NCBI RefSeq assembly: GCF_947500765.1
Contig: NZ_CANMTH010000013.1
Span: forward strand, 1 to 64,000
Source of the DNA: an uncultured Formosa sp.
GTDB taxonomy: Bacteria > Bacteroidota > Bacteroidia > Flavobacteriales > Flavobacteriaceae
Reading direction: 5' to 3'
DNA length: 64,000 bases
Shown: positions 45,188-53,234 of the stretch, one piece after another
How the letters are laid out: the number at the start of each line of letters is the position of its first letter
Position numbering within the stretch: the first letter of the stretch is position 1
The notes under the pieces: model-generated
The model's input: only the letters and a program-made list of their open reading frames with translations
Database searches by the model: none
What the model was told of the DNA's origin: nothing
Program-made: the position numbers and the translations under genes

Positions 45188-46387
45188 ATGGCTTTTAAAC
45201 CCGCAAACAACATACAAGACGTACAACATTTTGGAGAATTTGGAGGCGTAAACCCTTCCATTTCAGACTCATCTACCTATACATTTATGTCGGCAAAAAC
45301 CATGTTCGATACTTTTGAAGGAAATACTGATGGTTGTTATCTATATTCTCGCCATGCTTCTCCTTCAAATTTAAATTTAAGCGAAGCCTTAGCAGCTATG
45401 GAAGGCACAGAGACTGCAAATGTTTATGCTTCAGGAATGGGAGCTATTACATCTACCATATTACAACACTGTAAAGCAGGAGAACACATAGTATCGAGCA
45501 GAACAATTTACGGTGGCACTTATGCTTTTTTAAAAAACTTCACCCCTAAATTCAATATTGAAACTACTTTTGTAGACATTACAAAAGTAGATCGTGTTGA
45601 AGCCGCTATTACCCCTAATACAAAAATAATATATTGCGAATCTGTAAGTAATCCATTATTAGAAATTGCAGATATTAAGAACTTAGCAAAGCTTGCAAAA
45701 AAACACAACTTGCAATTAGTTGTAGATAATACCTTTTCTCCTTTAAGTATTTCTCCTGCAAAACTAGGAGCAGATGTGGTTATTCATAGTTTAACAAAAT
45801 TTATTAATGGTAGTAGCGATACGGTTGCAGGTGTAGTTTGTGGAACTCAAGATTTTATTAACCAATTAAGAGATGTTAATAATGGCGCGGCGATGTTATT
45901 GGGAGCAACTATGGATAGTATGCGATCTGCCTCAGTTTTAAAAAACATGAGAACACTTCATATACGTATGGAACAACATAGTAAAAACGCATTGTATTTA
46001 GCTGAAAAATTTGAAGCTAACGGATTAAAAACGGTATATCCAGGATTAGCTTCTCACCCATCTCACAAATTATACAAAAGCATAATGAATTCTCAATACG
46101 GATTCGGTGGTATGTTAACCATAGATGTTGGATCTCTAGACAAAGCAAACGCATTAATGGAACTCATGCAACATAAAAATTTAGGATATTTAGCAGTGAG
46201 TTTAGGCTTTTACAAAACACTGTTTTCATCACCAGGAAGTTCTACATCATCAGAAATACCAGAAGCAGAACAAAAAGAAATGGGAATGTCTAACGGGTTA
46301 ATAAGATTCTCTGTAGGATTAGATGCTGATATAAATCGTACTTATCAAACCATGAATGAATGTATGTTAGAATTGCATATTTTATAA
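45188..46387 (+). CDS. Cys/Met-metabolism PLP enzyme (methionine gamma-lyase-like)
   Basis: A 399-residue fold-type I PLP enzyme of the trans-sulfuration family. The PLP Lys is Lys204 in HSLTKFINGSSDTVAG; SRHASPSNLNLSEALAAMEG and YASGMGAITSTIL (PLP phosphate site) are family motifs, as is SPGSSTSSEIPEAEQKEMGM with GLIRFSVGLD near the C-terminus. The residues fit methionine gamma-lyase (methionine to methanethiol, 2-oxobutyrate and ammonia), but cystathionine lyase activity is not excluded. The divergent Lrp-type regulator suggests amino-acid-responsive control. Confidence 0.87.
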   Translation: MAFKPANNIQDVQHFGEFGGVNPSISDSSTYTFMSAKTMFDTFEGNTDGCYLYSRHASPSNLNLSEALAAMEGTETANVYASGMGAITSTILQHCKAGEHIVSSRTIYGGTYAFLKNFTPKFNIETTFVDITKVDRVEAAITPNTKIIYCESVSNPLLEIADIKNLAKLAKKHNLQLVVDNTFSPLSISPAKLGADVVIHSLTKFINGSSDTVAGVVCGTQDFINQLRDVNNGAAMLLGATMDSMRSASVLKNMRTLHIRMEQHSKNALYLAEKFEANGLKTVYPGLASHPSHKLYKSIMNSQYGFGGMLTIDVGSLDKANALMELMQHKNLGYLAVSLGFYKTLFSSPGSSTSSEIPEAEQKEMGMSNGLIRFSVGLDADINRTYQTMNECMLELHIL

Positions 46388-46413
46388 TAAAAAAATAACT
46401 TTTACACTTCTAA

Positions 46414-46445
46414 AAACACTTCTTTTTAAAAGAAGTGTTTTTTTT
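46414..46445 (+). terminator. Terminator of the PLP-lyase gene
   Basis: A 12-bp stem (AAACACTTCTTT/AAAGAAGTGTTT) with a three-base loop and a run of Ts on the plus strand. Confidence 0.85.
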
Positions 46446-46556
46446 ATCCCCTTTTTTTGTAAAATATGTTTATCTGAAACTCTATTTGCAGATAAGCATG
46501 TAAAATCGTAACATTACAAAACGATAATTTTTTTATTTTTAACTTAATAATTGCGC

Positions 46557-48041
46557 ATGGAAAGCCAAGATATAAAGCCTAAAACTCAAGAAGACGACCC
46601 CATTGTAGAGAACAGAGAATTAAGTATTTGGGAAGCACTAATCCCAGTTTTGGCTTTAGTTATTATGTTATTTTTTAACGTAAAATATGCTTTTGGTGAC
46701 GACGCTTTAAGTGGAAGTAATCAGTTTATTTTATTACTAGGTGCAGCCGTTGCTGCTATTGTTGGCTTCTTTAATAAGGTATCTTACGAGCAGATGCTTG
46801 AGGAAGTTGCAGAAAATATTAAATCGACTACAGGAGCATTACTTATTCTTTTATTTGTAGGATCCTTAGCGGGAACTTGGCTTATTAGTGGTATTATTCC
46901 ATCTATGATATATTATGGACTACAAATATTAAGTCCATCTATTTTCTTACCCGCCTGTGTTATTATTTGTGCCATTATATCTATTGCAACAGGAAGCAGC
47001 TGGACAACATCTGCAACCGTTGGGATTGCTTTAGTAGGTATAGGAAATGCTTTAGGAATCGATCACGGTATGACTGCTGGGGCTGTTATTTCTGGAGCAT
47101 ATTTCGGAGATAAAATGTCGCCTTTAAGTGACACCACAAACCTTGCTCCTGCTATGGCTGGAGGCGAATTATTCTCGCATATTAAATACATGACGTATAC
47201 AACTATACCAACATTAATTGCGACTCTAGTTATTTTTGTAATTATTAGTTTCTCTTTAGATGTACACGGAACAACAGATACATCTGCGATGTTACACTCT
47301 ATTGATAGTGCATTTAATATTTCTCCTTGGCTATTCTTAGTCCCTGTATTAGTTATTTTCTTAATCATAAAAAAAGCACCACCATTACCAGCTTTATTAG
47401 TTGGTACATTATTAGGTGGTATATTCGCTCTTATATTTCAACCTGAAATTGTTAAACAAATTACAGGTGCAACAGAACTTAATTTTATATCGGCATATAA
47501 AGGAGTAATGACGGCTATTACTGTAGACACCTCTGTGGCAACTGATAGTAAAGATTTAAACGATTTATTTTCTTCAGGAGGGATGTACGGCATGCTTGGA
47601 ACTATTTGGTTGATTATTTGTGCTATGGTTTTTGGAGGTATTATGGATGCCATTGGTGCACTTGCAAGAATTAGCAAAGCGGTATTACAATTATTCGATT
47701 CTGTATTCGGATTATTCGCAAGTACTGTAATTAGCTGTATCGGATTAAATGCTATTGCTAGCGATCAATATTTAGCAATTGTTATTCCCGGTAGAATGTA
47801 TAAAAAAGCCTTCGAAGACAAAGGATTAGCTCCTGAAAACTTAAGTCGAACTTTGGAAGATGCAGGAACAGTAACCTCTGTTTTAGTCCCTTGGAACACC
47901 TGTGGAGCCTATCAAAGCAGTGTTTTAGGTGTAGACACATGGCATTACGCTGGTTATGCTTTCTTCAATTATTTAAGTCCATTTACAACCTTAGTTTTTG
48001 CTGCATTTAAAATAAAAATCAAACAAATTAAAGACAAATAA
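46557..48041 (+). CDS. nhaC: Na+/H+ antiporter NhaC
   Basis: A 494-residue polytopic protein with about 12 helices. NhaC family motifs are present: ATGSSWTTSATVGIALVGIG (TM region), GAYFGDKMSPLSDTTNLAPA and SRTLEDAGTVTSVLVPWNTC, the last two being highly conserved in NhaC. It exports Na+ in exchange for H+ and fits a marine habitat. The frame can be opened at a TTG (46551), but the ATG at 46557 is preferred. Acidic residues in the cytoplasmic N-terminus (residues 1-25) precede the first helix. Confidence 0.93.
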   Translation: MESQDIKPKTQEDDPIVENRELSIWEALIPVLALVIMLFFNVKYAFGDDALSGSNQFILLLGAAVAAIVGFFNKVSYEQMLEEVAENIKSTTGALLILLFVGSLAGTWLISGIIPSMIYYGLQILSPSIFLPACVIICAIISIATGSSWTTSATVGIALVGIGNALGIDHGMTAGAVISGAYFGDKMSPLSDTTNLAPAMAGGELFSHIKYMTYTTIPTLIATLVIFVIISFSLDVHGTTDTSAMLHSIDSAFNISPWLFLVPVLVIFLIIKKAPPLPALLVGTLLGGIFALIFQPEIVKQITGATELNFISAYKGVMTAITVDTSVATDSKDLNDLFSSGGMYGMLGTIWLIICAMVFGGIMDAIGALARISKAVLQLFDSVFGLFASTVISCIGLNAIASDQYLAIVIPGRMYKKAFEDKGLAPENLSRTLEDAGTVTSVLVPWNTCGAYQSSVLGVDTWHYAGYAFFNYLSPFTTLVFAAFKIKIKQIKDK

Positions 48042-48065
48042 CAAATAACTATACCTTATTTATTG

Positions 48066-48076
48066 CACTATAAATA
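48066..48076 (+). repeat. Copy of the peroxiredoxin operator half-site
   Basis: CACTATAAATA here is repeated exactly at 48114-48124, 48 bp downstream, where it forms the left arm and spacer of the palindrome upstream of the peroxiredoxin gene. Confidence 0.5.
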
Positions 48077-48113
48077 AAAGCTATATTGGTATAAATATTT
48101 AAAATTTTGTTCA

Positions 48114-48133
48114 CACTATAAATACATATAGTG
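48114..48133. promoter_or_regulatory. Palindromic operator candidate upstream of the peroxiredoxin gene
   Basis: CACTATA-AATACA-TATAGTG is a perfect inverted repeat with seven-base arms, ending four bases before the -7 box of the peroxiredoxin gene. Its location in the spacer between the expected -33 and -7 elements suits a repressor site. The factor is unknown; the sequence does not match Fur or PerR consensus closely. Confidence 0.5.
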
Positions 48134-48136
48134 CCG

Positions 48137-48144
48137 TATATTTG
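48137..48144 (+). promoter_or_regulatory. Candidate -7 box of the peroxiredoxin gene
   Basis: TATATTTG (TAnnTTTG) 33 nt before the ATG at 48178. The nearest upstream TTG (48107-48109) is too far for a standard -33, so the promoter may need an activator. Confidence 0.55.
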
Positions 48145-48177
48145 TATTGTAAAAATTAACAATATAAAACATATAAC

Positions 48178-48816
48178 ATGGCATTTGTAGGTAAAAAATT
48201 TCCAGATTTAAACGTTGACGCAATGAACGAAATGGGCGATACTTTTAAAGTAAACGTTCTAGAAGAAGCGATTAACAATAAGAAAAAAGTAGTTTTATTT
48301 TGGTACCCAAAAGATTTCACTTTTGTATGCCCAACAGAATTACATGCATTTCAAGCTGCTGCAGCTGAATTTGAAAAAAGAAATACAATTGTAATAGGAG
48401 CATCTTGTGATACTCCAGAAGTACATTTTGCTTGGTTAAATACAGCAAAAGATAACGGTGGTATTGAAGGTGTTACTTACCCAATTTTAGCAGATACTAA
48501 CAGAAACTTAGCTTCTACACTAGGAATTTTAGATGTTACTAACGAAACTTACAACGAAGAAACTGGAGTTGTAACCGTAGATGGTGATAACGTAACTTAT
48601 AGAGCGACTTACATTATAGATGAAGATGGTGTTGTACAACACGAAAGTATTAACAACATGCCTTTAGGGAGAAATGTTGGTGAATATTTACGTATCGTAG
48701 ATGCTTTAACGCACGTACAAAAAAATGGTGAAGTTTGTCCTGCAAACTGGGAAGAAGGAAAAGATGCAATGAGCGCTAACAGAGACGGTGTTTCTAGCTA
48801 TTTAGCTTCTCACTAA
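48178..48816 (+). CDS. Typical 2-Cys peroxiredoxin (AhpC/Prx1 type)
   Basis: A 212-residue peroxidase. The peroxidatic Cys is in DFTFVCPTELHAF (about residue 50) and the resolving Cys in NGEVCPANWEEG (about 180), so it is an obligate 2-Cys enzyme reducing H2O2 and alkyl hydroperoxides. The conserved Arg is in MPLGRNVGEYLRIVDAL. A thioredoxin gene and a DUF6952-like gene follow on the same strand, and the thioredoxin may be its reductant. A palindromic operator precedes it. Confidence 0.94.
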   Translation: MAFVGKKFPDLNVDAMNEMGDTFKVNVLEEAINNKKKVVLFWYPKDFTFVCPTELHAFQAAAAEFEKRNTIVIGASCDTPEVHFAWLNTAKDNGGIEGVTYPILADTNRNLASTLGILDVTNETYNEETGVVTVDGDNVTYRATYIIDEDGVVQHESINNMPLGRNVGEYLRIVDALTHVQKNGEVCPANWEEGKDAMSANRDGVSSYLASH

Positions 48817-48832
48817 TTAAAAAAACACAATC

Positions 48833-48860
48833 TACCATCCTTTTTCGTTAAAGGATGGTA
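48833..48860. terminator. Perfect hairpin between the peroxiredoxin and thioredoxin genes
   Basis: An 11-bp perfect stem (TACCATCCTTT/AAAGGATGGTA) with the loop TTCGTT, 16 nt after the peroxiredoxin stop. It lacks a T-run on the plus strand (AACAAAAAATC follows), so it may be an attenuator or mRNA-processing/stability element rather than a full terminator. An in-frame ATG (48855) lies inside its right arm. Confidence 0.6.
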
Positions 48861-48878
48861 AACAAAAAATCTTCTATT

Positions 48879-49193
48879 ATGGTACAAGAATTAGAACAAG
48901 ACAATTTAAAAGATATTGTATCTTCAAACGATACAGTCGTTGTACAATATGCAGCATCTTGGTGTGGTAATTGCAAAATTATGAAACCAAAATTTAAAAA
49001 ATTAGCTACTGAAAACGAAAATGTAACATTCGTTATTGCTGATGCCGAAAAATTTACTGAATCAAGAAAGTTAGCAACTGTAGACAATTTACCTACTTTT
49101 GCAACCTTTAAAAAAGGAGCTTTTGTAAACCAAGTACAAACAAATAAGTTTGACGTTTTAAAAGAGTTAGTCAATGAAGTTACCAGTAATTAA
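48879..49193 (+). CDS. Thioredoxin family protein
   Basis: An about 104-residue thioredoxin fold with the active site AASWCGNCKIMKP (WCGNC, a variant of WCGPC) and the cis-Pro in DNLPTFATFKKG. The open frame also contains an ATG at 48855, but that codon lies inside a hairpin, and MVQELEQDNLKDIV from 48879 gives the normal thioredoxin start, so 48879 is preferred. It overlaps the next gene by 20 nt. It probably reduces the preceding peroxiredoxin (inference from adjacency). Confidence 0.87.
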   Translation: MVQELEQDNLKDIVSSNDTVVVQYAASWCGNCKIMKPKFKKLATENENVTFVIADAEKFTESRKLATVDNLPTFATFKKGAFVNQVQTNKFDVLKELVNEVTSN

Positions 49194-49431
49194 ACACCTC
49201 ACTCAATTTATTGAAGCAAACGATGAAGATTTCGTAAATGAAACCATCGAAACACTTGAAGCTTTGACAGAAGTACCTTCTTTAAAAGATGATGAATTAG
49301 ATGTTATTGGTGAATTAATCTCTAACATGTACGGTGCCATTGAAGTGAATACTATGATTAAAAATGGTACTCCAAAAAAAGAAGCTTTAAACAGTTTTAT
49401 GAAACGTGTTTTAGGCGCTATAGATAAATAG
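49174..49431 (+). CDS. DUF6952-like small acidic protein
   Basis: An 85-residue acidic, helical, cytoplasmic protein beginning MKLPVIKHLTQFIEANDEDF and containing IGELISNMYGAIEVNTMIKN. I recall the family as DUF6952, found beside peroxiredoxin and thioredoxin genes in Flavobacteriia; that assignment is from memory. It starts inside the 3' end of the thioredoxin gene (20-nt overlap), so translation is coupled. No cysteines are present, so it is not itself a thiol enzyme; a regulatory or partner role is a guess. Confidence 0.8.
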   Translation: MKLPVIKHLTQFIEANDEDFVNETIETLEALTEVPSLKDDELDVIGELISNMYGAIEVNTMIKNGTPKKEALNSFMKRVLGAIDK

Positions 49432-49452
49432 AAAAAGAAAAATTATACTATC

Positions 49453-49487
49453 AAAAATCCACTTCAAAATGAAGTGGATTTTTTTTG
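49453..49487 (+). terminator. Terminator of the peroxiredoxin-thioredoxin-DUF6952 group
   Basis: A 13-bp stem (AAAAATCCACTTC/GAAGTGGATTTTT) with a five-base loop, followed by Ts on the plus strand, 22 nt after the stop. Confidence 0.88.
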
Positions 49488-49753
49488 TTTAAAATTAAAA
49501 AACGATTTAATAAATCTAACTAATTTCAATCTTTTAAAGATTTATAATTAATACGTTTTATCTTCTTTTTTAAAGATATAATATTAAAAAAACAGAAAAA
49601 ATAATAGCAACAAATACTATTATTAATAATCAGTCTTAAAGAATCGTGTATTTAAATAACATCTCCACACGACCAATATATTCTTAAATTTTCAACCAAA
49701 ATAACAACACTTTCTTAGTTTTTTAGGTTATTTTTATAGAAATGTCGATTTAA

Positions 49754-49782
49754 AAATAACATAAACTTATAAATAACATAAA
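49754..49782. repeat. Direct repeat upstream of katG
   Basis: Two exact copies of AAATAACATAAA start 17 bp apart, about 75-100 bp upstream of the -7 box. They may be half-sites for an activator; chance similarity in AT-rich DNA is possible. Confidence 0.35.
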
Positions 49783-49829
49783 ACCCATCAATTATATTTA
49801 TAGTTTTATAGAATTTGAAAATTAAAATA

Positions 49830-49862
49830 TTGAATTTAAAAACGATAACTAAAGTAAATTTG
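49830..49862 (+). promoter_or_regulatory. katG promoter candidate
   Basis: TTG at 49830-49832 and TAAATTTG at 49855-49862, separated by 22 nt. The -7 box is 39 nt before the ATG at 49902, which supports that ATG as the start. Confidence 0.55.
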
Positions 49863-49901
49863 ATCAGCAATAAAATTAAAAACACTTTAACCCCTTTAGA
49901 T

Positions 49902-52196
49902 ATGGAAAACGATAAAAACTCAAAAGCATCAGACGATATTAGTCAATGCCCACACCACCAACAACAGCAACAACAGCAGCACCAAGATCATGCAGCTCCT
50001 ATTTCAGAAGAAAATCACGACCATTCTACTAGTCATAATTCATCTACAGGTAAATGCCCTGTAATGCACGGAGCTAACACCTCTAATAAGGATTCTGTTA
50101 TGGATTGGTGGCCAAAAGCACTTAACCTTGATATTTTACATCAGCATGATACTAAAACAAATCCTTTAGGTCAGGAATTCGATTATCATGAAGAACTTAA
50201 AAAATTAGACATAGAAGCTTTAAAAAAAGATATGCATGCCTTAATGACGGATAGTCAAGAGTGGTGGCCTGCAGATTGGGGACACTATGGAGGATTAATG
50301 ATACGTCTATCTTGGCACTCTGCTGGTACATACCGAACTTCAGATGGTCGCGGTGGCGGAGGAACAGGAAACCAACGTTTTGCTCCATTAAACTCTTGGC
50401 CAGACAATGTTAGCTTAGATAAAGCTAGACGGTTACTTTGGCCTATCAAGAAAAAATATGGTAATAAAGTAAGTTGGGCCGATTTAATTGTTCTAGCAGG
50501 TACTATTGCTTATGAAGATATGGGCTTAAAAACTTACGGTTTTGCTTTTGGACGTGAAGATATTTGGAATCCTGAAACCGACACCTATTGGGGAGCAGAA
50601 AAAGAATGGTTAGCACCAAGTGATGAACGTTATGATAATGTAGAAAGTCCATCAACAATGGAAAATCCATTAGCCGCTGTACAAATGGGATTAATTTATG
50701 TGAATCCAGAAGGTGTTAATGGCAAACCAGATCCTTTAAAAACGGCTGCTCATGTTCGTGAAACTTTTGCGCGTATGGCTATGAACGATGAAGAAACTGT
50801 GGCGTTAACTGCTGGTGGACATACCGTAGGAAAAACACATGGTAATGGTGATGCTAGTATTTTAGGACCAGAACCTGAGGCTGCAAATGTAGAAGAACAA
50901 GGTTTAGGATGGAGCAACCCTAATAAATCTGGTAAAGGTCGTTATACAGTAACAAGCGGACTAGAAGGTGCATGGACAACAAACCCTACAAAATGGGATG
51001 GTGGTTTCTTTGAAATGTTATTTAATCACGAATGGGAATCTGTAAAAAGTCCAGCGGGAGCGTGGCAATGGGAACCTGTATCTATTAAAGACGAAGATAA
51101 ACCTGTAGATGTTGAAGACAATACTATTCGTCATAATCCAATGATGACCGATGCTGATATGGCTATGAAAGTAGACCCTATATACAAAGACATCTCATTG
51201 AAATTCATGAACGATCAACAATATTTCTCTGAAACCTTTGCACGTGCTTGGTTTAAATTAACTCACAGAGATATGGGGCCAAAAGCAAATTACTTTGGAA
51301 CAGATATACCACAAGAAGATTTAATTTGGCAAGATCCTATTCCTGCTGGTAAAAAAGATTATGATATAACGGCAGTAAAAAATAAAATTGCAGCTTCAGG
51401 ATTATCAATTCCTGAAATGGTAAATACTGCTTGGGATAGCGCACGTACGTTCCGTGGTTCTGATAAACGTGGAGGTGCAAATGGTGCTCGTATTCGTTTA
51501 GCTCCTCAAAAAGATTGGGAAGGCAATGAACCACAACGTTTAGCATATGTATTATCTGTGCTAGAACCTATTGCAGCTGAATTTGAAATTAGTATTGCTG
51601 ATACTATTGTTTTAGCAGGTAATGTTGGAGTTGAGAAAGCAATAAAAGCTGGCGGTTTAAATATTGAAGTACCGTTTACTCCAGGACGTGGCGATGCTAC
51701 AGACGAGATGACTGATGCTGATTCTTTTGCTCCATTAGAACCCTTAGCAGATGGATACCGTAATTATACAAAAAAGGAATACGTAGTAAGTCCTGAAGAG
51801 TTAATGCTTGATCGCACTCAATTAATGGGCTTAACTGCACCAGAAATGACAGTCCTTGTTGGTGGAATGAGAATGTTAGGAACCAACTATTACAATACAA
51901 AACATGGTGTGTTCACAGATAAGGTTGGAGCTTTAACTAATGATTTCTTTGTGAACCTAACAGATATGGGTAACACATGGAAACCTATCGAAAAAGGTCT
52001 TTACGAAATTAGAGATCGTAAAACTGGAGTTGTTAAATGGACCGCTACACGAATGGATTTAGTATTTGGTTCTAATTCTATTTTACGCTCTTATTCTGAA
52101 GTATATGCACAAGATGATAACAAAGAAAAATTTGTAACCGATTTTGTAAAAGCTTGGACTAAAGTAATGAATGCAGATCGATTTGATTTAAAATAA
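49902..52196 (+). CDS. katG: Catalase-peroxidase KatG
   Basis: A 764-residue bifunctional haem catalase-peroxidase. The distal site Arg-Trp-His is in MIRLSWHSAGTYRTSDGRGG, the proximal His in LTAGGHTVGKTHGNG, and the covalent-adduct Tyr and Met in MGLIYVNPEGVNG and VLVGGMRMLGTNY, so both activities should be intact. The C-terminal repeat domain (from about residue 430) is present. The N-terminus carries a His/Gln-rich tract (residues about 14-50, HHQQQQQQQHQDH) not needed by the family core. The ATG at 49902 is chosen over the upstream TTG (49815), which lies ahead of the promoter. Confidence 0.96.
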   Translation: MENDKNSKASDDISQCPHHQQQQQQQHQDHAAPISEENHDHSTSHNSSTGKCPVMHGANTSNKDSVMDWWPKALNLDILHQHDTKTNPLGQEFDYHEELKKLDIEALKKDMHALMTDSQEWWPADWGHYGGLMIRLSWHSAGTYRTSDGRGGGGTGNQRFAPLNSWPDNVSLDKARRLLWPIKKKYGNKVSWADLIVLAGTIAYEDMGLKTYGFAFGREDIWNPETDTYWGAEKEWLAPSDERYDNVESPSTMENPLAAVQMGLIYVNPEGVNGKPDPLKTAAHVRETFARMAMNDEETVALTAGGHTVGKTHGNGDASILGPEPEAANVEEQGLGWSNPNKSGKGRYTVTSGLEGAWTTNPTKWDGGFFEMLFNHEWESVKSPAGAWQWEPVSIKDEDKPVDVEDNTIRHNPMMTDADMAMKVDPIYKDISLKFMNDQQYFSETFARAWFKLTHRDMGPKANYFGTDIPQEDLIWQDPIPAGKKDYDITAVKNKIAASGLSIPEMVNTAWDSARTFRGSDKRGGANGARIRLAPQKDWEGNEPQRLAYVLSVLEPIAAEFEISIADTIVLAGNVGVEKAIKAGGLNIEVPFTPGRGDATDEMTDADSFAPLEPLADGYRNYTKKEYVVSPEELMLDRTQLMGLTAPEMTVLVGGMRMLGTNYYNTKHGVFTDKVGALTNDFFVNLTDMGNTWKPIEKGLYEIRDRKTGVVKWTATRMDLVFGSNSILRSYSEVYAQDDNKEKFVTDFVKAWTKVMNADRFDLK

Positions 52197-52217
52197 AATC
52201 TCATAATATATAACAAT

Positions 52218-52254
52218 AATAGCGGCTTTAATCTAGGATTAAAACCGCTATTTT
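52218..52254 (+). terminator. Terminator of katG
   Basis: A 15-bp stem with one mismatch (AATAGCGGCTTTAATC/GATTAAAACCGCTATT) and a three-base loop, followed by TTATTTATT. Confidence 0.8.
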
Positions 52255-52363
52255 ATTTATTAGTCACCTAATAATTAACCATTATTTTTCATAGAAAGAC
52301 TTCAGTATAAATAATTATAAATTCATTCTTTGTACAATACATACTTAAAGTGAATTTATAAAA

Positions 52364-52393
52364 GAAGCCACTTCAAAAAAAGAAGTGACTCTT
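52364..52393 (-). terminator. Terminator of the fasciclin gene
   Basis: On the minus strand GAGTCACTTC pairs with GAAGTGGCTT (G-T wobbles), with a seven-base loop. It is followed by CTTTTATAAATTC, about 30 nt after the stop. Confidence 0.55.
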
Positions 52394-52422
52394 AAAAACC
52401 AACCTTAATCAATCCCTAAAAA

Positions 52423-53001
52423 TTAAGATTTTGGCAACAATACAGCATCAATAACATGAATAACTCCGTTAGATTGATTCACATCTGCAATCGTTACTTG
52501 AGCAGAATTTCCGTTTTCATCTGTAACATAAACAGCTTCACCTTTTAACCAACACGTAATCATACCACCACTTACTGTTTTAATTTCAGCTTTACCCTTT
52601 CCTTTTTTAATCAATGTTAAAAGATCTTTAGCATTCCATTTTCCTGCAACAACATGGTAAGTTAATACGGTTTGTAATTGCTTCATATTTTCGATCATTA
52701 ACAACGTTTCAACAGTCCCTTTAGGTAATTTATCAAAAGCTTCATTAGTGGGTGCAAACACAGTAAAAGGACCTTCACTTGATAATACATCTACTAAATT
52801 TGCGGCTTTAACAGCTGCAACTAAAGTGGTATGGTCTCTAGAGTTTACTGCATTTTCTATAATATTTTTAGTAGGATACATTTTAGCACCACCAACCATA
52901 ACTGTTTTTTCATTCATCGTACGGTCTTGAGAAAATCCGCTAACAGCTGTAAAAATTGCAACAGTAAAGCATGCTGATTTTAATAATTTTAATGATTTCA
53001 T
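52423..53001 (-). CDS. Secreted fasciclin (FAS1) domain protein
   Basis: A 192-residue exported protein: signal peptide (residues 1-24, ending AVSGFSQ) and one FAS1 domain (about 50-190). The conserved H1 motif FTVFAPTNEAFDKLPKGTVE and H2 motif GVIHVIDAVLLPKS are present, as is TVLTYHVVAGKWNAKDLL. FAS1 domains mediate cell-surface adhesion; bacterial single-domain versions have no settled function. It lies between katG and tpx, on the opposite strand, with its own hairpin terminator. Confidence 0.92.
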   Translation of the reverse strand: MKSLKLLKSACFTVAIFTAVSGFSQDRTMNEKTVMVGGAKMYPTKNIIENAVNSRDHTTLVAAVKAANLVDVLSSEGPFTVFAPTNEAFDKLPKGTVETLLMIENMKQLQTVLTYHVVAGKWNAKDLLTLIKKGKGKAEIKTVSGGMITCWLKGEAVYVTDENGNSAQVTIADVNQSNGVIHVIDAVLLPKS

Positions 53002-53234
53002 AGTTTTAACGTTTTTTAAAATTGTTATTTTATTGTTTCTGTACTATTAACGAAATTTAATCTCCCTCAGTTTTTGCTTTTTAAACGTCTTAACAATATA
53101 TTAACTAGACACATCGCCTAGATTATTGATTTTAAAATACTTACATCAATATCAAAAACTCAAAAAAAAAAGAAACTAATAGTGTAAGCATATAATTATT
53201 ATTATTTTTAACCATTAATCAAAAAATCATAAAT

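Larger units (their letters stand above)
49488..49901. other. katG upstream region
   Basis: About 414 bp of very AT-rich sequence. It contains a 12-bp direct repeat (AAATAACATAAA at 49754-49765 and 49771-49782, 17 bp apart) and the katG promoter candidate. A frame opening at a TTG (49815) runs into katG, but it starts upstream of that promoter and has no gene-like N-terminus. Nothing else was recognised. Confidence 0.5.

Noticed and set aside
49815..49901. N-terminal extension of KatG from a TTG codon
   Set aside because: It would start upstream of the promoter element at 49855-49862 and adds residues not seen in the family; the ATG at 49902 is better.
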